Origin: Candidatus Woesearchaeota archaeon
GTDB lineage: Archaea > Nanobdellota > Nanobdellia > Woesearchaeales > 21-14-0-10-32-9
Direction of reading: 5' to 3'
Assembly (NCBI GenBank): GCA_007117145.1
Contig: SKHC01000067.1
Span: 1-14,074 of the forward strand
DNA: 14,074 nucleotides
Shown: one piece after another, positions 6,789-12,775 of the stretch
How positions within the stretch are numbered: position 1 is the first letter of the stretch
How the letters are laid out: every line of letters begins with the position of its first letter
Notes under the pieces: model-generated
Seen by the model: the letters and a program-made list of their open reading frames with translations, nothing else
Told to the model about the DNA's origin: nothing
Databases searched by the model: none
Made by a program: the position numbers and the translations under genes

Positions 6789-7177
6789 ACTATCCAGTCT
6801 TTCGTATCTAACACTTGGCAGGTTATTGTTGGCTCATAGTCACTTATAGTTTTTTTGTGTAAAACAAATGTTTTTGGTTTGTATCCTAATTTTTTTTCAA
6901 GTCTTACAAATGTTTTTCCACTATCACAGATTTCATCTACTATCAGTGTTTTCTTTGTTATCTTTTTTGCAAATGGTAACCCTAACTTGTGACTAAGTAT
7001 TACTCCAAGCACCAGCCCTCCTCTAGGTATTGGGTGTATGTCTTCTACGCCTTTTATTTTGTTTGCGTTTTGTTTTACAAGTATTTCAATTTCTTGCCAC
7101 GTTACATATAACTTTTTTGTTTCAGATTCGTGACTATGTATAACTTCTTTGTTTTCATTAGTGTTTTCGCTGTGCAT
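6767..7177 (-). CDS. Purine-type phosphoribosyltransferase
   Basis: Transfers the phosphoribosyl group of PRPP to a purine base (salvage); the exact base is not determined. Evidence includes the segment HPIPRGGLVLGVILSHKLG (48-66, with a PRGG pyrophosphate loop), the PRPP-binding motif LIVDEICDSGKT (78-89, DExxDSG) and the C-terminal WIVYPWE (128-134), typical of archaeal xanthine/guanine PRTase-like proteins. At 136 residues it is a short single domain. Residues 1-22 (MHSENTNENK...) are polar and look non-family. They are encoded where the gene overlaps the upstream gene by 76 bases in another frame. No alternative ATG, GTG or TTG lies in frame before the conserved core, and GAGG sits four bases before the ATG (plus-strand 7182-7185), so the start at 7177 is supported. 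Confidence 0.8.
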   Translation of the reverse strand: MHSENTNENKEVIHSHESETKKLYVTWQEIEILVKQNANKIKGVEDIHPIPRGGLVLGVILSHKLGLPFAKKITKKTLIVDEICDSGKTFVRLEKKLGYKPKTFVLHKKTISDYEPTITCQVLDTKDWIVYPWENV

Positions 7178-7776
7178 TTTTCCTCGCTCGTTTTTTCATC
7201 CATAAATAATTCGTATGCCTTCCTTTTGTTTTCTGACATAAACAACGCAAACACTGTTGTGTTTTTAAGCATTGCTTTTGTAAGTGTTATGTCTTTGCTT
7301 AGTGTTTTTTGATTGTAAAATGATACATATTCTAATCCCATTTCTCTTGTTACTTCTTGTTTTGGGTCTAATCCTGCTATGCTTGTGTTGGCTCCTACTG
7401 TAAGTATTGCAAAATCTATTTTTCTTACTTTGACGTTGTATGATAACAGAGGATTTTTATCTTTTTCATCATATTTTATTACTTGTTTTTGTGTTAAGTA
7501 GTTTTGTTTTATCAAAGGCTCAAAGAATTCATCCCATAACATGTGAAACCTTGGGTAGTCTAAGTTCTCATTTGTCTGGCAGAATTTTAAAAGTTCCCAT
7601 TTTTCTTTGCTAAGTAGGTTTGCTTTTTTTAATATGTATTGTAAGAAATCTATTGTGGTGCTTTCTGTATCTATTGCTATGAATGTTTCTCGTGTTTGGT
7701 TTGATAATTCTTCAAGGAGTATCTGCGCTGTTTTTTCGTATAGTAATTGCACTTTACTATCTCTAATTAAGTACAT
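7102..7776 (-). CDS. 6-phosphogluconolactonase/NagB-fold (sugar-phosphate isomerase-like) protein, divergent
   Basis: The C-terminal half resembles the 6-phosphogluconolactonase/glucosamine-6-phosphate deaminase fold. ILTVGANTSIAGLDP (124-138) aligns with the loop usually reading GxGxDGHxASLFP, and ITLTKAMLKNTTVFALFMSENKRKAYE (163-189, given as a range) matches the RITLT...vv.G..K segment, followed by a final strand KKLYIVTN. The Asp-Gly-His of the active loop is replaced by Asn-Thr-Ser, so lactonase or deaminase activity is doubtful. The frame stays open to 7824, but the ATG at 7776 is preferred: a TATA box (7801-7808) stands about 28 bases before it and would otherwise lie inside the gene. 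It is co-transcribed with the PRTase, which overlaps its 3' end. Fold confidence is moderate, function low. Confidence 0.6.
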   Translation of the reverse strand: MYLIRDSKVQLLYEKTAQILLEELSNQTRETFIAIDTESTTIDFLQYILKKANLLSKEKWELLKFCQTNENLDYPRFHMLWDEFFEPLIKQNYLTQKQVIKYDEKDKNPLLSYNVKVRKIDFAILTVGANTSIAGLDPKQEVTREMGLEYVSFYNQKTLSKDITLTKAMLKNTTVFALFMSENKRKAYELFMDEKTSEEKCTAKTLMKTKKLYIVTNLKQKSYM

Positions 7777-7800
7777 ATTTTTTAGTATGAATTTCGTCTT

Positions 7801-7808
7801 TATATAAA
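7801..7808 (-). promoter_or_regulatory. TATA box of the NagB-fold/PRTase operon
   Basis: TTTATATA on the minus strand, about 28 bases before the ATG at 7776. It lies in a 77-base divergent spacer shared with the ABC exporter gene and supports the shorter start of the minus-strand gene. Confidence 0.55.
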
Positions 7809-7824
7809 TTTGTATTAATAACAA

Positions 7825-7832
7825 TTATATAA
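7825..7832 (+). promoter_or_regulatory. TATA box of the ABC exporter gene
   Basis: TTATATAA, centred about 25 bases before the ATG at 7854. A closer ATG at 7837 opens only a six-codon frame (MLFLF then stop), so translation is expected from 7854 on a near-leaderless mRNA. Confidence 0.55.
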
Positions 7833-7853
7833 TATAATGCTCTTCTTGTTTTA

Positions 7854-9590
7854 ATGAGACCTATACTCGAAAGTGTTTCCAGGCATAAAAAGTATTTGTT
7901 TATAGCTTTGTTTCTGGCTACCATTCATCAAATTTTCAGTTTAATTGATCCTCAAATATTTAGGCTTTTGATTGATAACTATATTACTTCGTATCAGGAT
8001 TTAGAGAGGGATGAATTCATAAGAGGTGTTATTCTTTTAATTTTGGCAGGTATGCTCGCTGCCTTTGTTTCTAGGACTGCCAGAACTTTTCAAGATTATT
8101 ATGTGAGCCTTGTTACTCAAAAAAGTGGTGCTGATCTTTACGAAAAAGGTGTAAAGCACACGTTTAGTTTGCCTTTCGTTGTTTTTGAGGATAGGCAGAG
8201 CGGGGAGATTCTGCAAAAGCTTCAAAAAGCACGTCAAGACTTGGAAGGTTTAATTGATGGTTTTGTAAGCATCGTGTTTTTCTCACTTGTCGGGATCATT
8301 TTCGTTTTAATCTATGCTTTCACAGTTCATTGGCTAATCGGATTGCTCTACTTTTTACTTATTCCAATTCTAGGTGTTACTGCAACTGTTATTAGTAAAG
8401 CTGTCAAGAAAGCTCAAAGCGATATTGTAAAGCAAGCAAGCATTCTGGCTGGTAGCACCACTGAGACTTTGAGAAACGTTGAACTTGTTAAAAGTCTTGG
8501 ACTTGAAGAGCAAGAAATTACAAGGCTTAACAAGTCTAATGAAGTTTTGCTAGGCTTTGAACTTGCAAAAGTTAAGATATTAAAGAGACTAAATTTTATT
8601 CAAGGAACTTTGATTAATGCTATGCGTAGCTTGCTTATGCTTGTTATGGTCATACTAATATTTAACGGCAGTATAACAACAGGAGAATTTTTCTCTTTGC
8701 TTTTGTATAGTTTCTTCATTTTTAATCCTCTAGGTCAAATCGGCCAAGTCGCGACGAGGTATCAAGAAGCTAAGGCTAGCAGTGAGAAACTTGAAGAAAT
8801 ACTTTCTTTAAAATCAGAGCCAAAACCTAGCTCAGCTGTTAAAATTGAAGAAATTGTAAGTGTCGAGTTTAAAGATGTGAGTTTTGCTTATGAAAAAGAT
8901 GATGCTTTAACTAATGCCAGTTTCATTGTCAAAAATGGTGAGACTATGGGTCTTGCAGGTAGTAGTGGTAGTGGTAAAAGCACCATCATTAAATTACTTG
9001 TTGGATTGTACAAGCCACAAAAAGGTAACATATTGATTAACGGTGTAGATTCTCAAAAGGTTGACTTTGATTATCTGAGAAGTAAAATAGGTTTTGTTGC
9101 TCAGGAAACCCAGTTGTTTGCAGGCACTATAAGGGATAATTTGAAGTTTGTAAATGAGTCTGCTGATGATAAGATGTGCCTTGATGTTTTGAAAAGCGCT
9201 GGTGTTTCTCACATTGTTGAAAGGTCAAGCCTTGGACTTTCAGCACGCATAGGTGAAGGAGGCATTAAGCTAAGTGGCGGTGAAAAGCAAAGACTTGCTA
9301 TTGCAAGAGCACTTCTAAGAAACCCTGAAATTCTAATATTAGATGAAGCCACAAGCTCATTAGATTCCACTACTGAGAAAAAGATTATTACAACTATTAA
9401 AAAGATTAGAAAAGAAAGACCTAAACTTATAATTATTCAAGTTGCTCACAGGCTTGCAACTTTGTTTGAAAGTGATCAAATACAAGTTTTGGAACACGGC
9501 CTAGTTATTGAAAGAGGAACTCATAAAGAACTTGTTTCAAAGAAGGGATTGTACTTTGCGTTTTGGAGACAACAACAAGGAAGTATTTAA
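7854..9590 (+). CDS. ABC exporter half-transporter (fused TMD-NBD, MsbA/multidrug type)
   Basis: A 578-residue ATP-driven exporter that would act as a homodimer in the cell membrane. Residues 1-310 hold the membrane domain with about six hydrophobic spans (for example 14-31, 57-71, 137-156, 161-180, 255-272 and 277-295). The ATPase domain, about 335-578, has an intact set: Walker A GSSGSGKST (369-377), Q-loop Gln417, signature LSGGE (473-477), Walker B ILILDE (493-498, catalytic Glu498), D-loop SSLD and switch His532. All catalytic residues are present and the length is normal for the family, so the gene is functional. The substrate (lipid, peptide or drug) cannot be deduced and no partner subunit is adjacent. 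It ends 66 bases before the convergent dehydrogenase gene. Confidence 0.93.
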   Translation: MRPILESVSRHKKYLFIALFLATIHQIFSLIDPQIFRLLIDNYITSYQDLERDEFIRGVILLILAGMLAAFVSRTARTFQDYYVSLVTQKSGADLYEKGVKHTFSLPFVVFEDRQSGEILQKLQKARQDLEGLIDGFVSIVFFSLVGIIFVLIYAFTVHWLIGLLYFLLIPILGVTATVISKAVKKAQSDIVKQASILAGSTTETLRNVELVKSLGLEEQEITRLNKSNEVLLGFELAKVKILKRLNFIQGTLINAMRSLLMLVMVILIFNGSITTGEFFSLLLYSFFIFNPLGQIGQVATRYQEAKASSEKLEEILSLKSEPKPSSAVKIEEIVSVEFKDVSFAYEKDDALTNASFIVKNGETMGLAGSSGSGKSTIIKLLVGLYKPQKGNILINGVDSQKVDFDYLRSKIGFVAQETQLFAGTIRDNLKFVNESADDKMCLDVLKSAGVSHIVERSSLGLSARIGEGGIKLSGGEKQRLAIARALLRNPEILILDEATSSLDSTTEKKIITTIKKIRKERPKLIIIQVAHRLATLFESDQIQVLEHGLVIERGTHKELVSKKGLYFAFWRQQQGSI

Positions 9591-9656
9591 ACTTTTTAAA
9601 ATTCCAAGGTCATAGCTTCGCTGTTTCTATGTCAAAGCGTGTATCTCATATTATTA

Positions 9657-10334
9657 CTATTTTCTTTTTGGATTATACGCAGGTCTTACACTTATTTCAT
9701 CTATATCACTAGTTGTTGGTTGCTCAAGTATAAACGTTATCACTCTAGATATATCTTTTGGAGTTAAAATTCTTTGAGGGTTTGGCGTCATGCTTGTTTT
9801 GTCAAAGAAATGTGTTTTAACGCTTCCAGGTTGTATTAAAGCCACTTTTATATTGGTTTCTCGAAGCTCTTGTTTTAAGCTTTTTATCATTCCTTGCAAA
9901 GCCCATTTTGTTGATGCGTAAACACTCCCGTTTGGCACAGGGTTTAATCCTGCCATGCTACTTATTGCAATTATTTGACCTTCGTTTTGTTTTTTTAAAA
10001 TGGGCAGTGCTAGTTTTAGCAAGTTAAATGTTGATTTTAAGTTTGTGTTATACATTTCATCGTATTCTTTTTCTGTGGTTTCTTCTAGTTTTGAAAACGT
10101 GCCAAGTCCTGCGTTTAATATTAATGCTTGTATTTTTCCAAATTTCTTCATTGTTTTATCTACTAGTCTTTGCAAATCTTTTTGATTGTTAACATTTATT
10201 TTTAGAATTAATTTGTTACTTGTTTCTTGTTCTTGTATTGTTCTACTACATCCTACAACGTCATAATGTTTCTCTAACTCTTCAAGTGCTTGTTTCCCGA
10301 TACCTTTGCTTACACCAGTTATTATGATTGCCAT
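9657..10334 (-). CDS. Short-chain dehydrogenase/reductase (classical SDR)
   Basis: NAD(P)-dependent oxidoreductase with a Rossmann fold, 225 residues. Classical SDR signatures are complete: cofactor loop TGVSKGIG (6-13), NAG at 74-76, the catalytic tetrad Asn98, Ser126, Tyr139 and Lys143 (YASTK), and the PGSVKT segment after it. Arg31 follows the second strand and suggests NADP(H) preference, an inference. The C-terminus is short, typical of small soluble family members. The substrate is unknown. The gene is divergent from the pyrophosphohydrolase-like gene and appears to share a single TATA region with it. No Shine-Dalgarno is needed if the mRNA is leaderless from about 10334. Confidence 0.9.
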   Translation of the reverse strand: MAIIITGVSKGIGKQALEELEKHYDVVGCSRTIQEQETSNKLILKINVNNQKDLQRLVDKTMKKFGKIQALILNAGLGTFSKLEETTEKEYDEMYNTNLKSTFNLLKLALPILKKQNEGQIIAISSMAGLNPVPNGSVYASTKWALQGMIKSLKQELRETNIKVALIQPGSVKTHFFDKTSMTPNPQRILTPKDISRVITFILEQPTTSDIDEISVRPAYNPKRK

Positions 10335-10354
10335 AGTTTTGGTAATAGGATAAA

Positions 10355-10364
10355 TTATTTATAT
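10355..10364. promoter_or_regulatory. Shared bidirectional TATA region between the SDR and pyrophosphohydrolase genes
   Basis: TTATTTATAT lies midway between two start codons 53 bases apart (10334 minus, 10388 plus), about 27 bases from each. It is flanked by GATAA (10349-10353) and TTATC (10366-10370), an inverted repeat centred on the same point. One TATA box may serve both directions, or two overlapping boxes may compete. Confidence 0.5.
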
Positions 10365-10387
10365 GTTATCATTAAACTATTTTTGAA

Positions 10388-10771
10388 ATGGATTACAATA
10401 AGAAAGTTGAAGAATTTCACAGAGCTTTTCAAAGGCCAGTTAGGGAAGAGCCGGGGTTTGAATCTGAAGAGAGTAAGGCTTTGAGAATTAGATTATTAAG
10501 AGAAGAAGTTGATGAGTTAGCATTGGCTTTAAAAGAAAATGATAAACTAGAAGTGTTAGATGCTTTAGTTGATATTCAATACATTCTTTGAGGTAGCGTT
10601 GTAGAGTTTGGTTTTCAAAAAGTTTTTGATGCAGCGTTTGAGGAAATTCATTCAAGTAATATGTCTAAGCTTGATGAAAACGGCGAGCCTATCTTACGAG
10701 AGGACGGTAAAGTTTTAAAGTCTTCTAAGTACAGAAAACCTGATTTGAAAAAAGTTCTAAAATCTACTTAA
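10388..10771 (+). pseudogene. MazG/PRA-PH-like nucleotide pyrophosphohydrolase interrupted by an in-frame TGA
   Basis: The frame encodes 67 residues, meets TGA at 10589-10591, then continues open to TAA at 10769-10771. Both halves match one protein family: all-alpha NTP pyrophosphohydrolases of the MazG/phosphoribosyl-ATP pyrophosphatase-like group. Before the stop are RLLREEVDEL (metal ligands Glu39/Glu40/Glu43) and EVLDALVDIQYIL (Glu55, Asp58). After it come GSVVEFGF and the typical tail SSNMSKLDENGEPILREDGKVLK. The codon interrupts the helix linking core and tail, so a product ending there would lack the last conserved part. TGA serves as a normal stop in at least four neighbouring genes, so recoding across the genome is unlikely. 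A nonsense mutation, a sequencing error or read-through of this one codon remain possible. The promoter and start are intact. Confidence 0.7.
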
Positions 10772-10779
10772 GATTATAC

Positions 10780-11421
10780 TCATTCATGGTACGATATTTT
10801 AAAATTAATTTCTTTAAGTAGTTTTTTATTTGTTGGAATAATTAAAGGGCCTGTTGTTTCAATGTCATCTAACATTATTAATTCGTTTTCTAATTTTTCA
10901 TCTAATGATTCTATTGGTGACCAATCTGATACGTAGTATTCTTGTCTTTCAAAATCAAACTCAGGGTATTGTGATACGAATGTATTGTTTGGTGCTTGTA
11001 TCATCATTTCATAATCAAAGTACTCGTCTGCTTTTCCTTTTTGTTTTTGAAATTTTACGTCAAAGTATGCGTAGCCGATTATTGTGTCGACAGGGTCCAC
11101 CCAAGTCCTAGAGTCTAATACTTCTTGAATTTCCTTTTGCTCTTCTAAATGCTTTTCTAAATGTTTATTTTCAATTTTATCTGTGTATCTTTCTGTTTCA
11201 AAGTAAAATCTTGGTCTAGTAAACACATAATTTGGTGTTATCATCCATCCGCCTTTATCTTTTAAATATTCTTCTCGCTTTAATGTGTCTTCAGTTACCA
11301 TTGTTAGAATAATTTGGAGAAAGTCATTGTTTTGCAAGTAGTGTCTTTGTGTTTTTCTTTTTGGAAACTGAGATATTAACTCATTAAGTCCTACCCACTT
11401 ATCTAATTCAATCAGTTTCAT
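10780..11421 (-). CDS. Unknown 213-residue acidic, aromatic-rich protein
   Basis: Family not recognised. The soluble protein has no Cys and no membrane span. It has a basic N-terminal stretch (FPKRKTQRHY), an aromatic segment with probable beta structure (VFTRPRFYFETERY), a charged coiled-coil-like helix at about 78-103, a beta-rich middle (TIIGYAYFDVKFQ) and an acidic C-terminal region (LDEKLENELIMLDDIE). It starts at an ATG with a TATA-like box about 27 bases upstream (11445-11452), so it is an independent leaderless transcript. Its end lies only eight bases from the convergent interrupted pyrophosphohydrolase gene. Codon use resembles that of its neighbours. Clearly a real gene by length, promoter and composition. 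Confidence 0.7.
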   Translation of the reverse strand: MKLIELDKWVGLNELISQFPKRKTQRHYLQNNDFLQIILTMVTEDTLKREEYLKDKGGWMITPNYVFTRPRFYFETERYTDKIENKHLEKHLEEQKEIQEVLDSRTWVDPVDTIIGYAYFDVKFQKQKGKADEYFDYEMMIQAPNNTFVSQYPEFDFERQEYYVSDWSPIESLDEKLENELIMLDDIETTGPLIIPTNKKLLKEINFKISYHE

Positions 11422-11444
11422 AAGAACATGTTATTTCAATCCAA

Positions 11445-11452
11445 TATTTATA
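11445..11452 (-). promoter_or_regulatory. TATA box of the unknown 213-residue protein gene
   Basis: TATAAATA on the minus strand, centred about 27 bases before the ATG at 11421. An 8-base palindrome AACATGTT (11425-11432) sits just before the start codon and may or may not matter. Confidence 0.5.
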
Positions 11453-11489
11453 CTTTACTACTTTTTAGGAGATAAAAGCATTGAAAATA

Positions 11490-11499
11490 TTTATATATT
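11490..11499 (+). promoter_or_regulatory. TATA box of the small PLDc_N-like gene
   Basis: A TTTATATATT tract; transcription from about 25 bases downstream would leave a leader of roughly 24 bases. That leader contains the Shine-Dalgarno-like GGGGGT (11531-11536), making this the one apparent first gene here with a leadered mRNA. Confidence 0.45.
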
Positions 11500-11544
11500 T
11501 ATCTATCTCATGAACACTTATTAAAAAATAGGGGGTATATGAGA

Positions 11545-11742
11545 ATGGTATGGACGACTATAGTGTGGCTTGTTGGTATTTTTTGTGCGTTATACGTTAT
11601 TATTGACGTTTTAACAAATAACAAAAGATTATCTACTGGTATGAAAGTTTTATGGGTAGTTTTAGCATTATTCTTTAGCGTAATCACAGCTATCGTGTAT
11701 TATTTCTTTGGAAGAGCTGGTAAAACTGATTTTTTCAAGTGA
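11545..11742 (+). CDS. Small two-TM membrane protein, PLDc_N-like
   Basis: A 65-residue protein with a first hydrophobic span at about 4-22 (TIVWLVGIFCALYVIIDVL), a basic loop (NNKRLSTGMK) and a second span at about 34-55 rich in Trp and aromatics, ending in YYFFGR. The pattern W..l.lff.......YyffGR is that of the short phospholipase D N-terminal-like (PLDc_N) membrane domain, which often occurs as a stand-alone small protein of unknown role. Two in-frame ATGs exist, 11539 and 11545. GGGGGT at 11531-11536 is two bases from the first and eight from the second, which favours 11545. A strong T-rich terminator follows at 11752. Confidence 0.65.
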   Translation: MVWTTIVWLVGIFCALYVIIDVLTNNKRLSTGMKVLWVVLALFFSVITAIVYYFFGRAGKTDFFK

Positions 11743-11751
11743 GTAATTCAA

Positions 11752-11767
11752 TTTTTTTATTTTTTTA
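11752..11767 (+). terminator. Oligo-T terminator
   Basis: Seven Ts, one A and seven more Ts follow ten bases after the stop of the small membrane protein gene, with no hairpin. T-runs of this kind are sufficient terminators for archaeal RNA polymerase. This is the clearest terminator in the window. Confidence 0.65.
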
Positions 11768-11832
11768 CTTTAGTATATTAGGAAAAAAAATTTTGTTGAT
11801 AACTATTATTAAGTAGATACAAAGAAGAAAAA

Positions 11833-11840
11833 TTTTTATA
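11833..11840 (+). promoter_or_regulatory. TATA box of the gene starting at 11863
   Basis: TTTTTATA, centred about 26 bases before the ATG at 11863. An ATG at 11856 opens only a ten-codon frame and is not used as the start. Confidence 0.5.
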
Positions 11841-11862
11841 CTTAAACGCTAAACTATGAGTA

Positions 11863-12207
11863 ATGAAACCAAAAGAAATATCTGATAAACTAGGCGAAAT
11901 TGGTTATACTGATAAAGAAATTGATTATTTTTTCAAAAACACCCCTAGAGCAGATCAATATAGAGCTTTAGGCAGAGCCGAATTAACGCAAGCTGCTAAT
12001 TACCTAGCTATTGGAGCATTAAGTGCAGGGTTAGCCACTAGTTTTGTGTTAAAAACTGGTTGTGACTTGAATAACTTAGATGTTATGGAAGTAACTCAAG
12101 CTGGTTTAATTACTGGAGCAGGAACTTTGGGAGTGGGTTCTTTTATTCAAAGTTATAAACATGGAAAGTCTGGACTTGAAAAAATGTTGTTTAAGAATTA
12201 TTCTTAA
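11863..12207 (+). CDS. Hypothetical two-TM protein with soluble helical head
   Basis: A 114-residue protein, family not recognised. Residues 1-42 are a polar helical head whose KPKEISDKLGEIGYTDKEIDYFF looks like a small helix-turn-helix or oligomerisation helix pair. Hydrophobic spans lie at about 46-63 and 79-95, both rich in Gly/Ala (GALSAG, GLITGAGTLGVG), joined by a short polar loop with the single Cys67, and the tail is basic. The layout resembles that of the protein at 174-959 (helical domain plus Gly-rich hairpin) without obvious sequence identity. It is a monocistronic leaderless gene between the T-run terminator and the promoter of the regulator-sufB operon. Confidence 0.6.
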   Translation: MKPKEISDKLGEIGYTDKEIDYFFKNTPRADQYRALGRAELTQAANYLAIGALSAGLATSFVLKTGCDLNNLDVMEVTQAGLITGAGTLGVGSFIQSYKHGKSGLEKMLFKNYS

Positions 12208-12235
12208 TCGCTTTTAAATTTGTTAAAAAATGTTT

Positions 12236-12250
12236 CAATGGTTACCATTG
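12236..12250. promoter_or_regulatory. 15-bp palindrome, candidate operator of the regulator-sufB operon
   Basis: CAATGGT-T-ACCATTG is a perfect inverted repeat with 7-base arms and a one-base centre. It ends eight bases before the TATA box of the winged-helix regulator gene, in the region where factor B binds or just upstream of it. Its position suggests binding by a dimeric regulator, plausibly the one encoded immediately downstream (autoregulation), though that is inference. Confidence 0.55.
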
Positions 12251-12257
12251 GCAAAAG

Positions 12258-12265
12258 TTTTATAA
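12258..12265 (+). promoter_or_regulatory. TATA box of the regulator-sufB operon
   Basis: TTTTATAA, centred about 28 bases before the ATG at 12290, giving a leaderless mRNA that runs through the regulator into sufB. Confidence 0.6.
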
Positions 12266-12289
12266 GTTACTCTTAATTCCTCAAAGCTC

Positions 12290-12775
12290 ATGAGGATAAA
12301 AAATATTCTAAAAGAGCCAAAGACAATAAACCAAGTGGCAAACGAACTTGGAATTGAAAGGCACACAGCCGCAAAAAAGTTGGAAGCACTTGAAAGTAGA
12401 GGTGTTGTTAAAAAAAAGGTTTTTGGCAGGTCTAAATTGTATAGTTTAAGCGAAAACCCTTTAGTTGAAGCATTAAAGCAAGACGACGAATTTAGTGATG
12501 AGCTTAAAAGTTTTTTGAGTAAAGTTACAGGTAGAGTGAGTTTGCATGATTCTAGTTACAACGTGTTGTTTTCAACGAAAGAACACAAAGGTAAGTGCTA
12601 CGAAGTGTTTGCAAACAGAAATAGTGTTTGCATTGATTGTCCTGCTGAGCAAGTTATAATCTCAGGTTCTAGTAAAACAAAGAAAGTTACTGGTTTAGGA
12701 GAGGTTAATTTGCATCCTATAAAAAATAGGGATGATAAAGTTATTGGGGTTGTTGAGGTCGTTAATAATGGTTGA
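12290..12775 (+). CDS. Winged-helix transcription regulator with C-x10-C-x2-C sensor-like domain
   Basis: A 161-residue two-domain protein. Residues 1-58 form a winged helix-turn-helix: helices around NQVANELGIERHTAAKKLEALESRG, then the wing VVKKKVFGRSKLYSL. Residues about 75-159 look like a PAS-like sensor: a core beginning VSLHDSSYNVLFS, then GKCYEVFANRNSVCIDCP with Cys103, Cys114 and Cys117, and a closing strand pair (EVNLHPIKNRDDKVIGVVEVV). The arrangement CYEVF..R...C..CP occurs in PAS domains of redox or Fe-S-linked sensors, so the cysteines may bind an Fe-S cluster or another metal. The last eight bases overlap the sufB start, so the pair is translationally coupled. Control of Fe-S assembly, analogous in logic to SufR or IscR but not homologous in layout, is inferred. 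Confidence 0.75.
   Translation: MRIKNILKEPKTINQVANELGIERHTAAKKLEALESRGVVKKKVFGRSKLYSLSENPLVEALKQDDEFSDELKSFLSKVTGRVSLHDSSYNVLFSTKEHKGKCYEVFANRNSVCIDCPAEQVIISGSSKTKKVTGLGEVNLHPIKNRDDKVIGVVEVVNNG
12755..12759 (+). promoter_or_regulatory. Shine-Dalgarno of sufB
   Basis: GAGGT lies eight bases before the sufB ATG at 12768, inside the regulator coding sequence. It fixes the sufB start and fits internal-operon translation, unlike the leaderless first gene. Confidence 0.6.

Noticed and set aside
7130..7312. Hydrophobic plus-strand frame suggestive of a small membrane protein
   Set aside because: It is antisense to the NagB-fold/PRTase overlap, and its hydrophobicity comes from the complement of Lys/Asn-rich codons.
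9591..9656. Possible terminator between the ABC exporter and the dehydrogenase
   Set aside because: Only short T and A runs are present and no convincing hairpin or long T-tract on either strand.
10388..10771. Genome-wide reassignment of TGA to Gly or Trp
   Set aside because: Genes ending at 6767 (minus), 10780 (minus), 11742 and 12775 all end sensibly at TGA, and TGG is freely used for Trp.
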